This document shows, in pieces, positions 6,758 through 13,264 of a stretch of DNA of 15,397 nucleotides. The notes under the pieces were generated by a model. The model saw only the letters and a program-made list of their open reading frames with translations. It searched no databases and had not been told where the DNA came from. The stretch spans positions 1 through 15,397 of the forward strand of contig CADAGG010000016.1 in NCBI GenBank assembly GCA_902787415.1, in the 5' to 3' direction. Both the position numbers and the translations under genes were made by a program. The stretch comes from a methanogenic archaeon. Lineage in GTDB: Archaea > Thermoplasmatota > Thermoplasmata > Methanomassiliicoccales > Methanomethylophilaceae. The first letter of the stretch is position 1. Every line of letters begins with the position of its first letter.

Positions 6758-8032
6758 ATGCAAGACATTCCGATTGAACTCAGGAAGACGGCCGGAGGGA
6801 TCCCCGTCATAACCGAGAGGATACCGTACAGCGCCAACGCCGGTTTCCTCGTGGCGGTCCGCACCGGGTCCCGCGACGAATACGACGGCATCTTCGGTCT
6901 CTCGCACCTGCTGGAACATACGGTTTTCAGGGAGACCAAGACCCGCACCTCCTTCGAGATGGCCAAGGAGATGGAGGGTGCCGGAGGGGAGCTCAACGCC
7001 TTCACCTCCAAGGAGATGACCGGCTACTACGGCATCACCCTCGGCTCCACCGCGGACGTCGCCATGAAACTGGTGGGCGACATCGTGGCCAACCCCCTCA
7101 TCAACGAGAAGGACACCGCCCTGGAGAAGGAGATCGTCCTCCAGGAGCTCAGCATGGTGAAGTCCGAGCCCGAGTCCTACATCCACGACCTCTTCGAGGA
7201 GAACCTGTGGGACGGCAACGAGCTCGGCTGGGACGAGGGTGGTTCCGAGGAGACCGTCAAGCCCCTGACCCACGAGGACCTCCGCAAGTACTACAACGAG
7301 AGGTACGGCAGGCCCAACCTGGCGGTCTTCGCCACCGGCAGCATCGACGAGGACAAGGTCCTCAGGTGGGCGGAGGAGACCTTCGACCCCATGGAGGCCC
7401 CCGTCGTCAACGAGAGGACCGCCCCCGCCACCCCCGGCGCCAAGTACACCTGCACCGAGCACAACTCCGAGCACATCAACATCGGCTTCGGATTCCCCCT
7501 CGGGAAGCTGGACGCGAGGGAGCGCGCGGTCGTCAAGCTCATGGGCGCGGTCATCGGTTCCGGTACCAGCTCCAGGCTCTTCCAGAACGTCCGCGAGAAG
7601 AACGCCCTGGTGTACGCCATCTACAACAACACCCACTGCTACAGCGACGCGGGTTACGTGTCCGCGTTCATGTCCTGCACCGGCAAGAACGTGATCAAGT
7701 CCCTGCAGGAGACCGCCAAGTCCTACAGCGAGTTCAAGAGGAACGGACTGGAGAAGGGCGAGTTGGAGAGGACCAAGAACCTCCTCAGCGGAGCGGTCGC
7801 GCGCAGCACCGAGACCACCGACAACAGGATCTACCGCATGTGCGTGGGCTACATGACCCACGGCTCGGTCAGCAGCACCGCGGAGTATCTCGACCTCATC
7901 AACTCGATCACCGAGGACGAGGTCATGGCCGCGGCGGAGAAGTACCTCACCGCGGACCGTCTCAACATCTCCGTGCTGGGACGCTGCGACAAGAAGGTCA
8001 AGGATTTCGAGGCTCAGTCGCTCGAGATCTGA
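6758..8032 (+). CDS. M16 family zinc metallopeptidase
   Basis: 424 aa, the length of a single M16B (processing-peptidase-like) subunit. The inverted zinc motif HLLEH is at 50-54 (His50, Glu53, His54). The third ligand Glu130, in EIVLQEL, lies 76 residues after His54, the normal spacing, so the catalytic site is complete. The second half has the M16 C-terminal domain pattern, with SRLFQNVREKNALVYAIY at about 269-286 supplying the usual Arg/Tyr substrate-binding residues. There is no signal peptide, so it is cytosolic. M16B enzymes usually work as homodimers or with an inactive sister subunit; no second M16 gene is in the window. Its 3' end overlaps the convergent hydrogenase-maturation protease gene by 19 bp. 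The natural substrate is unknown. Confidence 0.92.
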   Translation: MQDIPIELRKTAGGIPVITERIPYSANAGFLVAVRTGSRDEYDGIFGLSHLLEHTVFRETKTRTSFEMAKEMEGAGGELNAFTSKEMTGYYGITLGSTADVAMKLVGDIVANPLINEKDTALEKEIVLQELSMVKSEPESYIHDLFEENLWDGNELGWDEGGSEETVKPLTHEDLRKYYNERYGRPNLAVFATGSIDEDKVLRWAEETFDPMEAPVVNERTAPATPGAKYTCTEHNSEHINIGFGFPLGKLDARERAVVKLMGAVIGSGTSSRLFQNVREKNALVYAIYNNTHCYSDAGYVSAFMSCTGKNVIKSLQETAKSYSEFKRNGLEKGELERTKNLLSGAVARSTETTDNRIYRMCVGYMTHGSVSSTAEYLDLINSITEDEVMAAAEKYLTADRLNISVLGRCDKKVKDFEAQSLEI

Positions 8033-8514
8033 TCCCGGTCCTTCCTGAACTCGCTGAGGACATGGAGCACCGCCCTCTCGGCGGACTCCTGCCTCTCGGC
8101 CACCTCGGGGGTCAGCTCCTCGCTCATGGTGGCCATGTCCTTGATCTCCATGGCGACCAGCTTTATCTGGAGCGGCATGGAGTCGGGGTCCATCTCCCTC
8201 CCGATCTTGATGGCGGTGGCCACGTTGATGTCGTGGGAGGGGACGTCGTGGACGGTGTTCTCGAAGTCCGCCACGTCGAAAATCAGTATTGTGCCAGGAT
8301 CGTAATTCCAGGTCTGTATGGCGTCGACGATGACGGCGTAGCTGTATCCCCTGAGAAGAGGGAGCAGCTCCAGTCCGCCCACGGCCTCCTGGAAGCAGTC
8401 CACATCCTCCATGTTCATTTTCTGGATGTTCTCGGAGATGCGGAGACCGATGGAGTCATCGGTCATGATGGGGCTTCCGATGCCGATGACGGCGAGACGA
8501 CCGTTCAGTGCCAT
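8014..8514 (-). CDS. Hydrogenase maturation protease (HycI/HybD, peptidase M52 family)
   Basis: This endopeptidase removes the C-terminal extension of a [NiFe]-hydrogenase large subunit after nickel insertion. 166 aa, normal for the family. The family N-terminus IGIGSPIMTDDSIGLRI is at 10-26, DAIQTWNYDPGTI at 64-76, a SHD (93-95) in the usual SHG place, and MEIKDMATMSEELTPEV at about 120-136. Expected nickel-sensing ligands are Asp20, Asp64 and His94, all present. In a methanogen with cytosolic HdrBC the natural client would be the MvhA-type large subunit, though the gene is not in the window. It is divergent from the ModE/LysR-like regulator, with the 19-bp operator-like element between them, so it may be co-regulated with hdrCB. 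It overlaps the convergent M16 gene by 19 bp. Confidence 0.88.
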   Translation of the reverse strand: MALNGRLAVIGIGSPIMTDDSIGLRISENIQKMNMEDVDCFQEAVGGLELLPLLRGYSYAVIVDAIQTWNYDPGTILIFDVADFENTVHDVPSHDINVATAIKIGREMDPDSMPLQIKLVAMEIKDMATMSEELTPEVAERQESAERAVLHVLSEFRKDRDQISSD

Positions 8515-8537
8515 GCGCCGTCAATCACGGTATACGC

Positions 8538-8543
8538 TTTAAT
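8538..8543 (-). promoter_or_regulatory. Predicted TATA box of the maturation protease gene
   Basis: On the minus strand an ATTAAA element lies about 24-29 bp upstream of the ATG at 8514, correct for a leaderless archaeal mRNA. It is about 15 bp from the operator-like element at 8558-8576. Confidence 0.4.
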
Positions 8544-8557
8544 GGTTCTGGACACGG

Positions 8558-8576
8558 GGGTTTACCTCCGAGGCTA
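8558..8576. promoter_or_regulatory. Operator-like dyad element, copy A (regulator / maturation protease promoter)
   Basis: GGGTTTACCTCCGAGGCTA matches copy B in front of hdrC at 17 of 19 positions. It has imperfect dyad symmetry: TTTA-CCTC-C-GAGG-C-TAAA, an inverted repeat with one extra C in the right half. It ends about 4 bp before the TATA-like box of the regulator gene and lies in the divergent gap shared with the maturation protease gene. The position next to TATA/BRE suggests autoregulation. Confidence 0.6.
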
Positions 8577-8579
8577 AAG

Positions 8580-8588
8580 CCTTTTTAC
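8580..8588 (+). promoter_or_regulatory. Predicted TATA box of the ModE/LysR-like regulator
   Basis: CTTTTTACC lies about 23-31 bp before the ATG at 8611. No Shine-Dalgarno is present, so the transcript is probably leaderless. Confidence 0.4.
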
Positions 8589-8610
8589 CGATGAGCGGAT
8601 TCCGTGTACG

Positions 8611-9420
8611 ATGGATATCAGGGTCCGCACCGAGCAGATCATCAACGGACAGGTGATCACCAACCGCCAGCTGGAGGCGCTGTGGGCAGTCGGCAAGACC
8701 GGCAGCATGTCGGCCGCCGCCAAGATGCTGGGGGTCTCCGTGCCGGTGATCCACCGCTACGTGACCAACATCGAGGCCTCCGCGGGAGAGGCCGTGACCA
8801 AGTCCACCCCCATGGGCACCAAGCTCACCCCGGCGGGCAAGAGGATATCCGACATGTACATGGCGGCGGAGGCCCGCTGCCGCGACGACCGCGGTTTCAC
8901 GGTCGCCTGCAGTCCCGTGACCGAGGACCTGATGATGTCCGTCTTCTCGTCGCTGAAGATGACCGACGTCGAGCTCGTGGTCTCCGACGACCTCCACAAC
9001 ACGAGGATGATGACCGAGGGTCTCGCCGACATGATCCTCATCGACGACCCCCTCTATCTTTTCGACATCGACGAGTACGGGTACGACGCCGAGGAGATCG
9101 GATTCATGGGCATGGTCTACGTGGACAAGGGACCGTCCTTCATCCGCTACAAGTACGGGGCGCAGAGAGTGGCGTTCATGTTCCTCGACACCCTCGGCTA
9201 CGATTACACCGTGGACGCCGAGACCTACTCCCTCACCGAGATGCTCGGTTCGAACAAGAGCTTCTTCGTGGACGAGTTCCTGCTGACGAGGAAGGGAATC
9301 AAGCTCAAGAGCGCCGTGGACCCCAAGGTCCTGCGCCATGCGATCACCGCCATCTACCGGTCCGAAAACAAAACCGTGATGAAACTGGTCAATGCCCTCA
9401 AATCGAGGCATATCTCCTGA
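8611..9420 (+). CDS. ModE/LysR-type transcriptional regulator with periplasmic-binding-protein-like sensor half
   Basis: 269 aa. The N-terminal 18-80 is a LysR/ModE winged helix: RQLEALWAVGKTGSMSAAAK (19-38), then a recognition helix VSVPVIHRYVTNIE (42-55) and a wing TPMGTKLTPAGKRI (66-79). The rest (about 95-265) alternates strands and helices like a substrate-binding domain, e.g. VELVVSDDLHNTRMMTEGLADMIL (two pieces: about 120-131 and 132-143). It is not a molybdate (MOP) domain, so ModE function is unlikely. Only two cysteines occur, C90 and C100, at the linker/sensor boundary. The gene lies between hydrogenase maturation and hdrCB genes, and nearly identical 19-bp elements precede it and hdrC. 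I infer a local regulator of energy-metabolism genes; ligand and sign of regulation are unknown. Confidence 0.85.
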   Translation: MDIRVRTEQIINGQVITNRQLEALWAVGKTGSMSAAAKMLGVSVPVIHRYVTNIEASAGEAVTKSTPMGTKLTPAGKRISDMYMAAEARCRDDRGFTVACSPVTEDLMMSVFSSLKMTDVELVVSDDLHNTRMMTEGLADMILIDDPLYLFDIDEYGYDAEEIGFMGMVYVDKGPSFIRYKYGAQRVAFMFLDTLGYDYTVDAETYSLTEMLGSNKSFFVDEFLLTRKGIKLKSAVDPKVLRHAITAIYRSENKTVMKLVNALKSRHIS

Positions 9421-9442
9421 GTGCTGGCCATATCGAAATTTA

Positions 9443-9461
9443 GGGTTTACCTAAGAGGCTA
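9443..9461. promoter_or_regulatory. Operator-like dyad element, copy B (hdrC promoter)
   Basis: GGGTTTACCTAAGAGGCTA differs from copy A at only two adjacent central positions (AA for CC). The CCT-N3-AGG core and flanking TTTA / TATA are kept. It ends 27 bp upstream of the hdrC TATA box, outside the core promoter, which is a position more typical of activation than of direct occlusion. Confidence 0.6.
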
Positions 9462-9485
9462 TACCTACCCCCTGGCTACCGTGCT

Positions 9486-9523
9486 CCATTATATAGGGTG
9501 AAATTTTTCTGAGAGTCAGAGGT
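9486..9523 (+). promoter_or_regulatory. hdrC promoter (TATA box) and Shine-Dalgarno
   Basis: A clear TATA box ATTATATAG lies at 9488-9496 and predicts a transcript start near 9515-9520. The short leader contains GAGGT (9519-9523), 5 nt before the ATG at 9529. Unlike most first genes here, hdrC therefore has both a good TATA box and a Shine-Dalgarno, consistent with high expression. Confidence 0.65.
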
Positions 9524-9528
9524 ATATC

Positions 9529-10029
9529 ATGGAGTTCAAAAGCAACCCTGAATTCGAGCAGCAGCTCGCCGCCCTCGGCGGAGCTGACGCGAAACTCTGT
9601 TTCCAGTGCGGAACCTGTACTGCTGGATGCCCCTCCGGAAGGCGCACCTCCTACAAAGTTAGGAAGCTCGTCAGGATGGCACAGCTCGACATGAAAGACG
9701 AGATCATCAACAGCGAGGAGCTGTGGATGTGCAGCACCTGCTACACCTGCGTAGAGAGGTGCCCCCGCCGCGTCCCCATCGTCGACATCATCATCGCACT
9801 CAGGAACATGGCTGTCGCAGAGGGACACATCAAGCCCGCTCACAAGAAGACCGCAACCAACCTCTACCAGCTCGGTCACACCCTCGCCATCAACGACGAG
9901 ATCAAGGCAACCAGGGCAAAGCTCGGACTTTCCGAGGTTCCCCCCACCGTCATGGCAAACGAGAAAGCCATGGCTGACCTCAAGACCATTCTCGATGCCG
10001 TCAAGTTCGACGCCATCGTAAAGGAGTGA
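9529..10029 (+). CDS. hdrC: CoB--CoM heterodisulfide reductase iron-sulfur subunit C
   Basis: HdrC is the electron-carrying subunit of the HdrABC complex, which reduces CoM-S-S-CoB, the end product of methanogenesis; with MvhADG it couples this to ferredoxin reduction by electron bifurcation. 166 aa, soluble, usual length. Two [4Fe-4S] sites are fully intact: C24, C27, C30, C34 and C68, C71, C74, C78. The start is fixed by GAGGT five bases upstream and by the family N-terminus. hdrB follows 6 nt downstream in the same operon; no hdrA is adjacent. The operator-like element at 9443-9461 and a strong TATA box precede it. Confidence 0.97.
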   Translation: MEFKSNPEFEQQLAALGGADAKLCFQCGTCTAGCPSGRRTSYKVRKLVRMAQLDMKDEIINSEELWMCSTCYTCVERCPRRVPIVDIIIALRNMAVAEGHIKPAHKKTATNLYQLGHTLAINDEIKATRAKLGLSEVPPTVMANEKAMADLKTILDAVKFDAIVKE

Positions 10030-10035
10030 TATTCA

Positions 10036-10881
10036 ATGGCAAAATACGCATTCTTCCTCGGCTGTGTCGCACCCCTCAGGTACCCCGGTATCGAGAAATC
10101 CACCCGCGTCGTCTTTGACAAGCTCGGAGTCGAGCTCGTCGACCTCACCGATGCCTCCTGCTGCCCCGCACCCGGAGTCATCAAAGCATTCTCCAAGCTC
10201 ACCTGGCTCGCAGCCGCAGCAAGGAACCTCGCCCTCGCAGAGAAGATGGGCCTCCCCATCATGACCATCTGCAACGGATGCTACGGATCCCTGTTCGAGG
10301 CAGCCCACGAGCTCAACAACAACGCTGACGAGCTCGCCAAGGTCAACGAGATCCTCGCCAAGGTCGGAATGAAGTACAACGGTACCACCAAGGTCTACCA
10401 CTTCGCAGAGGTCCTCGCAAACGAGGTCGGCGTCGAGAAGATCAAGGCAGCATTCACCAAGCCCCTCGCATACAAGATCGCAGTCTTCTACGGATGCCAC
10501 TTCCTGAAGCCCACCGACATCAAGGGACTTGACGACGCAGAGGCACCCCACATCCTCGAGGACCTCGTTGAGGCCACCGGATGCCAGGCAATGCCCAGGA
10601 AGCAGCCCATGCTCTGCTGCGGATCCGGAGGAGGTCTCAAGGCCGCTTTCGGTGACGTCACCAAGGAGTTCACCCTGACCAACCTCGAGAACATGAAGGC
10701 CTCCGAGGCCCAGTTCATCGTCGACGTCTGCCCCTTCTGCCACCTGCAGTTCGACACCGCACAGAAGGAGCTCGGCTTCGAGATCCCCGTTCTCCACCTC
10801 GCACAGCTCTACGGAATCGCAATGGGAATGACCGAGGAAGAACTCGGACTCGCTCTCCACAAGGTTCCCGTCAAGCTCTGA
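10036..10881 (+). CDS. hdrB: CoB--CoM heterodisulfide reductase subunit B
   Basis: This is the catalytic subunit that cleaves the CoM-S-S-CoB disulfide at two noncubane [4Fe-4S] clusters. 281 aa. Both CCG domains match the consensus exactly: C10-X31-C42C43-X35-C79xxC82 and C154-X39-C194C195-X36-C232xxC235. No cysteine ligand is missing. The ATG at 10036 is preceded by GGAGTGAT, which contains the hdrC stop codon, so translation is probably coupled to hdrC. Like HdrC it has no membrane segment, so this is the cytosolic HdrABC type and not HdrDE. It ends 22 bp before a GC-rich hairpin. Confidence 0.97.
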   Translation: MAKYAFFLGCVAPLRYPGIEKSTRVVFDKLGVELVDLTDASCCPAPGVIKAFSKLTWLAAAARNLALAEKMGLPIMTICNGCYGSLFEAAHELNNNADELAKVNEILAKVGMKYNGTTKVYHFAEVLANEVGVEKIKAAFTKPLAYKIAVFYGCHFLKPTDIKGLDDAEAPHILEDLVEATGCQAMPRKQPMLCCGSGGGLKAAFGDVTKEFTLTNLENMKASEAQFIVDVCPFCHLQFDTAQKELGFEIPVLHLAQLYGIAMGMTEEELGLALHKVPVKL

Positions 10882-10903
10882 GCAAAGGGAAAATAAACTT
10901 CAA

Positions 10904-10919
10904 GGGGGCGCAAGCCCCC
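10904..10919. terminator. Bidirectional hairpin terminator between hdrB and the Sel1 gene
   Basis: GGGGGC-GCAA-GCCCCC is a perfect 6-bp GC stem with a GNRA tetraloop. On the plus strand it is followed by ACCAACTTTTG, on the minus strand by TTGAAGTTTATTTT. It therefore can end transcription from both convergent genes. Confidence 0.65.
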
Positions 10920-10954
10920 ACCAACTTTTGATAAAATCCGGGACGCTGGCACAG

Positions 10955-12232
10955 TCACAGCTGTTTCTTCACTTCGTCGGCGAAGCCGCGGGCTTCCTTG
11001 ACCCCGTTGGAGTATGCCCTCTCGTACCATTCGAGGGCCTTGTGCAGATCCTTCTCGGTCCCCAGGCCGTACTCGTAGCACTTGGCCACGTTGACCTCGG
11101 CGATGTGGAACCCGCAGTCCGCGGCCTCCATGTAGAGCTGGAATCCCTTCGCGGGGTCGTACATGTCGGAGCTCTCCGTCATGTACAGGCTGCCGAGGTT
11201 GTTGATCGCCGGCGCGTATCCCGCATTGGCCGATTTGAGGCACCATTCCAGGGCCCTCCCGTAATCCTCCTCCACGCCGGATCCGCTGAGGTAGCAGCAG
11301 CACAGGTAGAACTCCGCTTCGGGGTCGTCCTGCATGGCCGCCTTGAGGAACCATCCGAACGCTGCCTTCTCGTCGCGGGGGATCCCGAGACCCTCATAGA
11401 GCATAAGACCCAGATTCCTCATGCAGGAGACATCTCCCGCCTGCGCACCCTTGTCGAAGTTGAAGGCGGCCTGGGAGTAGTTCTTGTGGACGGGGTCCTT
11501 GAGGTAGCAGCTGCCGAGGCCGTAATACGCTTCGGGGATGCCGTTGTCGGCGGACTGCTGGAACCAGTGGACGGCCTTGGCGAAGTCCTTGGGAGTCCCG
11601 CTGGCGTTGTAGTATGCGGCACCGAGGTCGCACTGAGCCACGGCATCGCCGCTCATGGCTGCCAGGGAGAGCCACTTGAAACCCTCCTCCGGCTGGCACT
11701 CGACGCCCGAGCCCTCGTAGTACGCCATGGCCACCGCGGACATGCATTCGGTGTCCCCGTTGCGGGCACCGGCGAGGTACAGGTCGAAGGCGGCCTTCGG
11801 GTCCTTCTCGGTACCGATGCCGTACTCGCTGCAGCGGCCCAGTTTGAATAATGCCTTGGGGTGGCTGCGGTCGTGAGCCTGCTTGTAGTAGGAATATGCC
11901 TTGTCCGGGTCCCTCTCCGTGAAGGCACCGTCCTCGTAGATCTCGCCCAGGGCGATCATGGCGTTGGAGTTGTCCTTCCCGGCGGATTTCAGGAACCATT
12001 CCATGGCGGTCCTCCCGTCCTTCTTGACCCCCAGGCCGGAACGGTACATTATCCCCAGGGTGTACATGGCGTCGGAATGATCCTGTTTCGCGGATTCGGA
12101 GATCCATCTGTAGGCCTCCTCCAGGTTCTGGTCGGTGCCGTCGCCCAGGAAATAGCGGATGCCGAGCTGGTATTGGGAAGCCGCATCGCCCTGTTCCGCC
12201 TTGGCCCTGAGTTCTCCGAGATCTTCCGTCAT
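10955..12232 (-). CDS. Sel1-like repeat protein, 11 repeats
   Basis: 425 aa built almost entirely of Sel1-like (TPR-related) repeats. The Leu-Gly or equivalent pair of each repeat falls at residues 23, 59, 95, 131, 167, 203, 239, 274, 310, 346 and 382, a near-perfect 36-residue period, giving 11 tandem repeats. Typical ends such as AMEWFLKSA (76-84), AFGWFLKAA (291-299) and ALEWYERAY (399-407) recur. There is no signal peptide or membrane segment and no fused enzymatic domain, so it should be a cytosolic alpha-solenoid scaffold binding other proteins. Partners are unknown. Sel1 proteins are mainly bacterial and eukaryotic, so archaeal copies may come from gene transfer, but codon use here is like that of its neighbours. 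A TATA-like AAAACTAAT lies about 25-32 bp before the ATG. Confidence 0.92.
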   Translation of the reverse strand: MTEDLGELRAKAEQGDAASQYQLGIRYFLGDGTDQNLEEAYRWISESAKQDHSDAMYTLGIMYRSGLGVKKDGRTAMEWFLKSAGKDNSNAMIALGEIYEDGAFTERDPDKAYSYYKQAHDRSHPKALFKLGRCSEYGIGTEKDPKAAFDLYLAGARNGDTECMSAVAMAYYEGSGVECQPEEGFKWLSLAAMSGDAVAQCDLGAAYYNASGTPKDFAKAVHWFQQSADNGIPEAYYGLGSCYLKDPVHKNYSQAAFNFDKGAQAGDVSCMRNLGLMLYEGLGIPRDEKAAFGWFLKAAMQDDPEAEFYLCCCYLSGSGVEEDYGRALEWCLKSANAGYAPAINNLGSLYMTESSDMYDPAKGFQLYMEAADCGFHIAEVNVAKCYEYGLGTEKDLHKALEWYERAYSNGVKEARGFADEVKKQL

Positions 12233-12484
12233 CGTCCACGGAAGGGCGTATCGGTATTAGTTTTGTATGCAGGGGGAGGTGTCGGACCATCTGCGTTCGT
12301 AGAGGGTCAGACTTAAATACTTCTGGTACTAATACAAAAAGGAATATTTTAGATTATTATGTTAAATTTGAACATGCTGGCTATCGGATTTTTAAGGTCG
12401 GCCTAAATATTTCCGAAAAATCCCTTCGGGCAAATGCATTATATACACCTATCAAATCAACGACTTCAATAAGAGGCTATCAAA
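12233..12484. other. AT-rich divergent intergenic region (Sel1 gene / rps3ae)
   Basis: This is the longest gene-free stretch (252 bp) and much more AT-rich than the coding DNA. It holds the Sel1 gene promoter at its left end, a second TATA-like CTTAAATAC near 12312-12320, an 8-bp perfect inverted repeat (GGATTTTT at 12386-12393 with AAAAATCC at 12416-12423), a CCGAA/TTCGG pair just after it, and the rps3ae promoter. I see no convincing short gene or structured RNA in it. Confidence 0.6.
12438..12476 (+). promoter_or_regulatory. rps3ae promoter (TATA box) and Shine-Dalgarno
   Basis: ATTATATA at 12438-12445 is the best TATA box in this region and predicts a start near 12465-12470. GAGG at 12473-12476 lies 8 nt before the ATG at 12485. 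Confidence 0.65.
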
Positions 12485-13163
12485 ATGGCAGGCGACAAAG
12501 CAAAGGCAGCAGCCGGAAGGAAAGCAAAGGACAAGTGGAAGATGAAGGAGTGGTACAACGTACACGCTCCCCGCATGTTCAACGAGACCGTCATCGGAGA
12601 GACCCCCGCAGCAGACCCCGAGTTCCTCATCGGAAGGCAGTCTGAGGTCACCGTTCAGGACCTGACCGGAGACTTCTCCAAGATGCACATCAAGCTAAGG
12701 TTCAAGATCGTCGGATACGACGGACACGAGGCAAAGACCGAGCTCATGGGACACGACCTCACCTCTGACTACGTCAGGAGGCTCACCCGCAGGAAGAAGA
12801 CCAAGACCGACCACGTTCAAGACCATGTCCATCGCCGACAGGAGGATCCAGGCTTCCCAGGAAGAGGGAATGCGCGCCGCAATCGCAGCATACCTCACCT
12901 CCTACGCAGCCGAGAACAAGCTCGCCGACATCATCAAGGCGATCATCTCCGGCGACATGGCAAAGGACACCGCAAAGGCATGCCACGCCATCATCCCCAT
13001 CAAGAGGATCGAGATCCGCAAGTCCGAGGTCCTCGTAAGGGGCGAGGGAGAGCCCGAGTCCATCATCGAGGCCGAGGCTCCCGCCAAAGAGGAGGAGGCA
13101 CCTGCAGAGGAAGTCGTCGAGGCTCCCGCAGAGGCTCCCGCCGAGGAAGAGAAGACCGAGTGA
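12485..13163 (+). pseudogene. rps3ae: 30S ribosomal protein S3Ae, frame broken at about 12815-12818
   Basis: This is a small-subunit protein shared by archaea and eukaryotes (eS1). Residues 1-111 read as S3Ae: DKWKMKEWYNVHAPRMF (16-32), IGETPA, DLTGDFSKMHIKLRFKI (59-75), GHDLTSDYVRRLTRR (89-103). At 12815-12817 this frame leaves the family. From 12816 the next frame (+1) continues with FKTMSIADRRIQASQ..., then IEIRKSEVL and an Ala/Glu/Pro-rich acidic tail ending at TGA 13161-13163. Compared with my memory of other archaeal S3Ae proteins, about 12 residues (the DVTTKDGY-like hairpin) are missing exactly at the junction. The frame arithmetic requires 3n+2 missing bases, about 38 nt. Because the gene is essential, a sequencing/assembly deletion is the likeliest explanation and the gene is probably intact in the organism. 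It is followed by a tetraloop terminator. Confidence 0.85.
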
Positions 13164-13172
13164 AACTCACAA

Positions 13173-13190
13173 TCGGGGCTTCGGCCCCGA
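13173..13190 (+). terminator. UUCG-tetraloop hairpin terminator after rps3ae
   Basis: TCGGGGC-TTCG-GCCCCGA is a perfect 7-bp stem closed by the very stable C(UUCG)G loop, 9 nt after the stop codon. Only a short T/A stretch follows. Confidence 0.6.
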
Positions 13191-13202
13191 CCTTAACAAA
13201 CT

Positions 13203-13222
13203 TCTCGTGCTGGCCACACGAG
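13203..13222. repeat. Short inverted repeat upstream of the tRNA gene
   Basis: CTCGTG (13204-13209) and CACGAG (13217-13222) form a 6-bp inverted repeat around CTGGCCA. It lies just upstream of the tRNA TATA box at 13232-13238. It could be a second terminator stem or a binding site; no T-run follows it directly. Confidence 0.4.
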
Positions 13223-13231
13223 TAGCAATCC

Positions 13232-13238
13232 TTATAAT
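13232..13238 (+). promoter_or_regulatory. tRNA gene TATA box
   Basis: TTATAAT lies 27-33 bp upstream of the mature 5' end of the tRNA, the expected spacing for an archaeal tRNA promoter with a short 5' leader. Confidence 0.6.
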
Positions 13239-13264
13239 GAATAAGTGGTTGCCATCTTACAACC

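Noticed and set aside
8611..9420. Molybdate regulator ModE
   Set aside because: The winged helix is ModE/LysR-like, but no MOP/TOBE domain follows and no molybdate transport genes are present.
12470..12480. TAAGAGGCTAT before rps3ae as a third copy of the operator
   Set aside because: It shares 11 bases with copy B but lacks the TTTACC half, and here GAGG is the Shine-Dalgarno. Eleven-base matches are expected by chance in 15 kb.
12485..13163. Programmed frameshifting in rps3ae
   Set aside because: There is no slippery heptamer or pseudoknot, and the joined product would still lack about 12 conserved residues. A deletion explains both facts better.
13207..13216. GTGCTGGCCA shared with 9421-9430 as a regulatory repeat
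   Set aside because: A 10-base match is expected by chance. The first lies directly after the regulator stop codon and the second inside a small hairpin, with no similarity beyond the ten bases.
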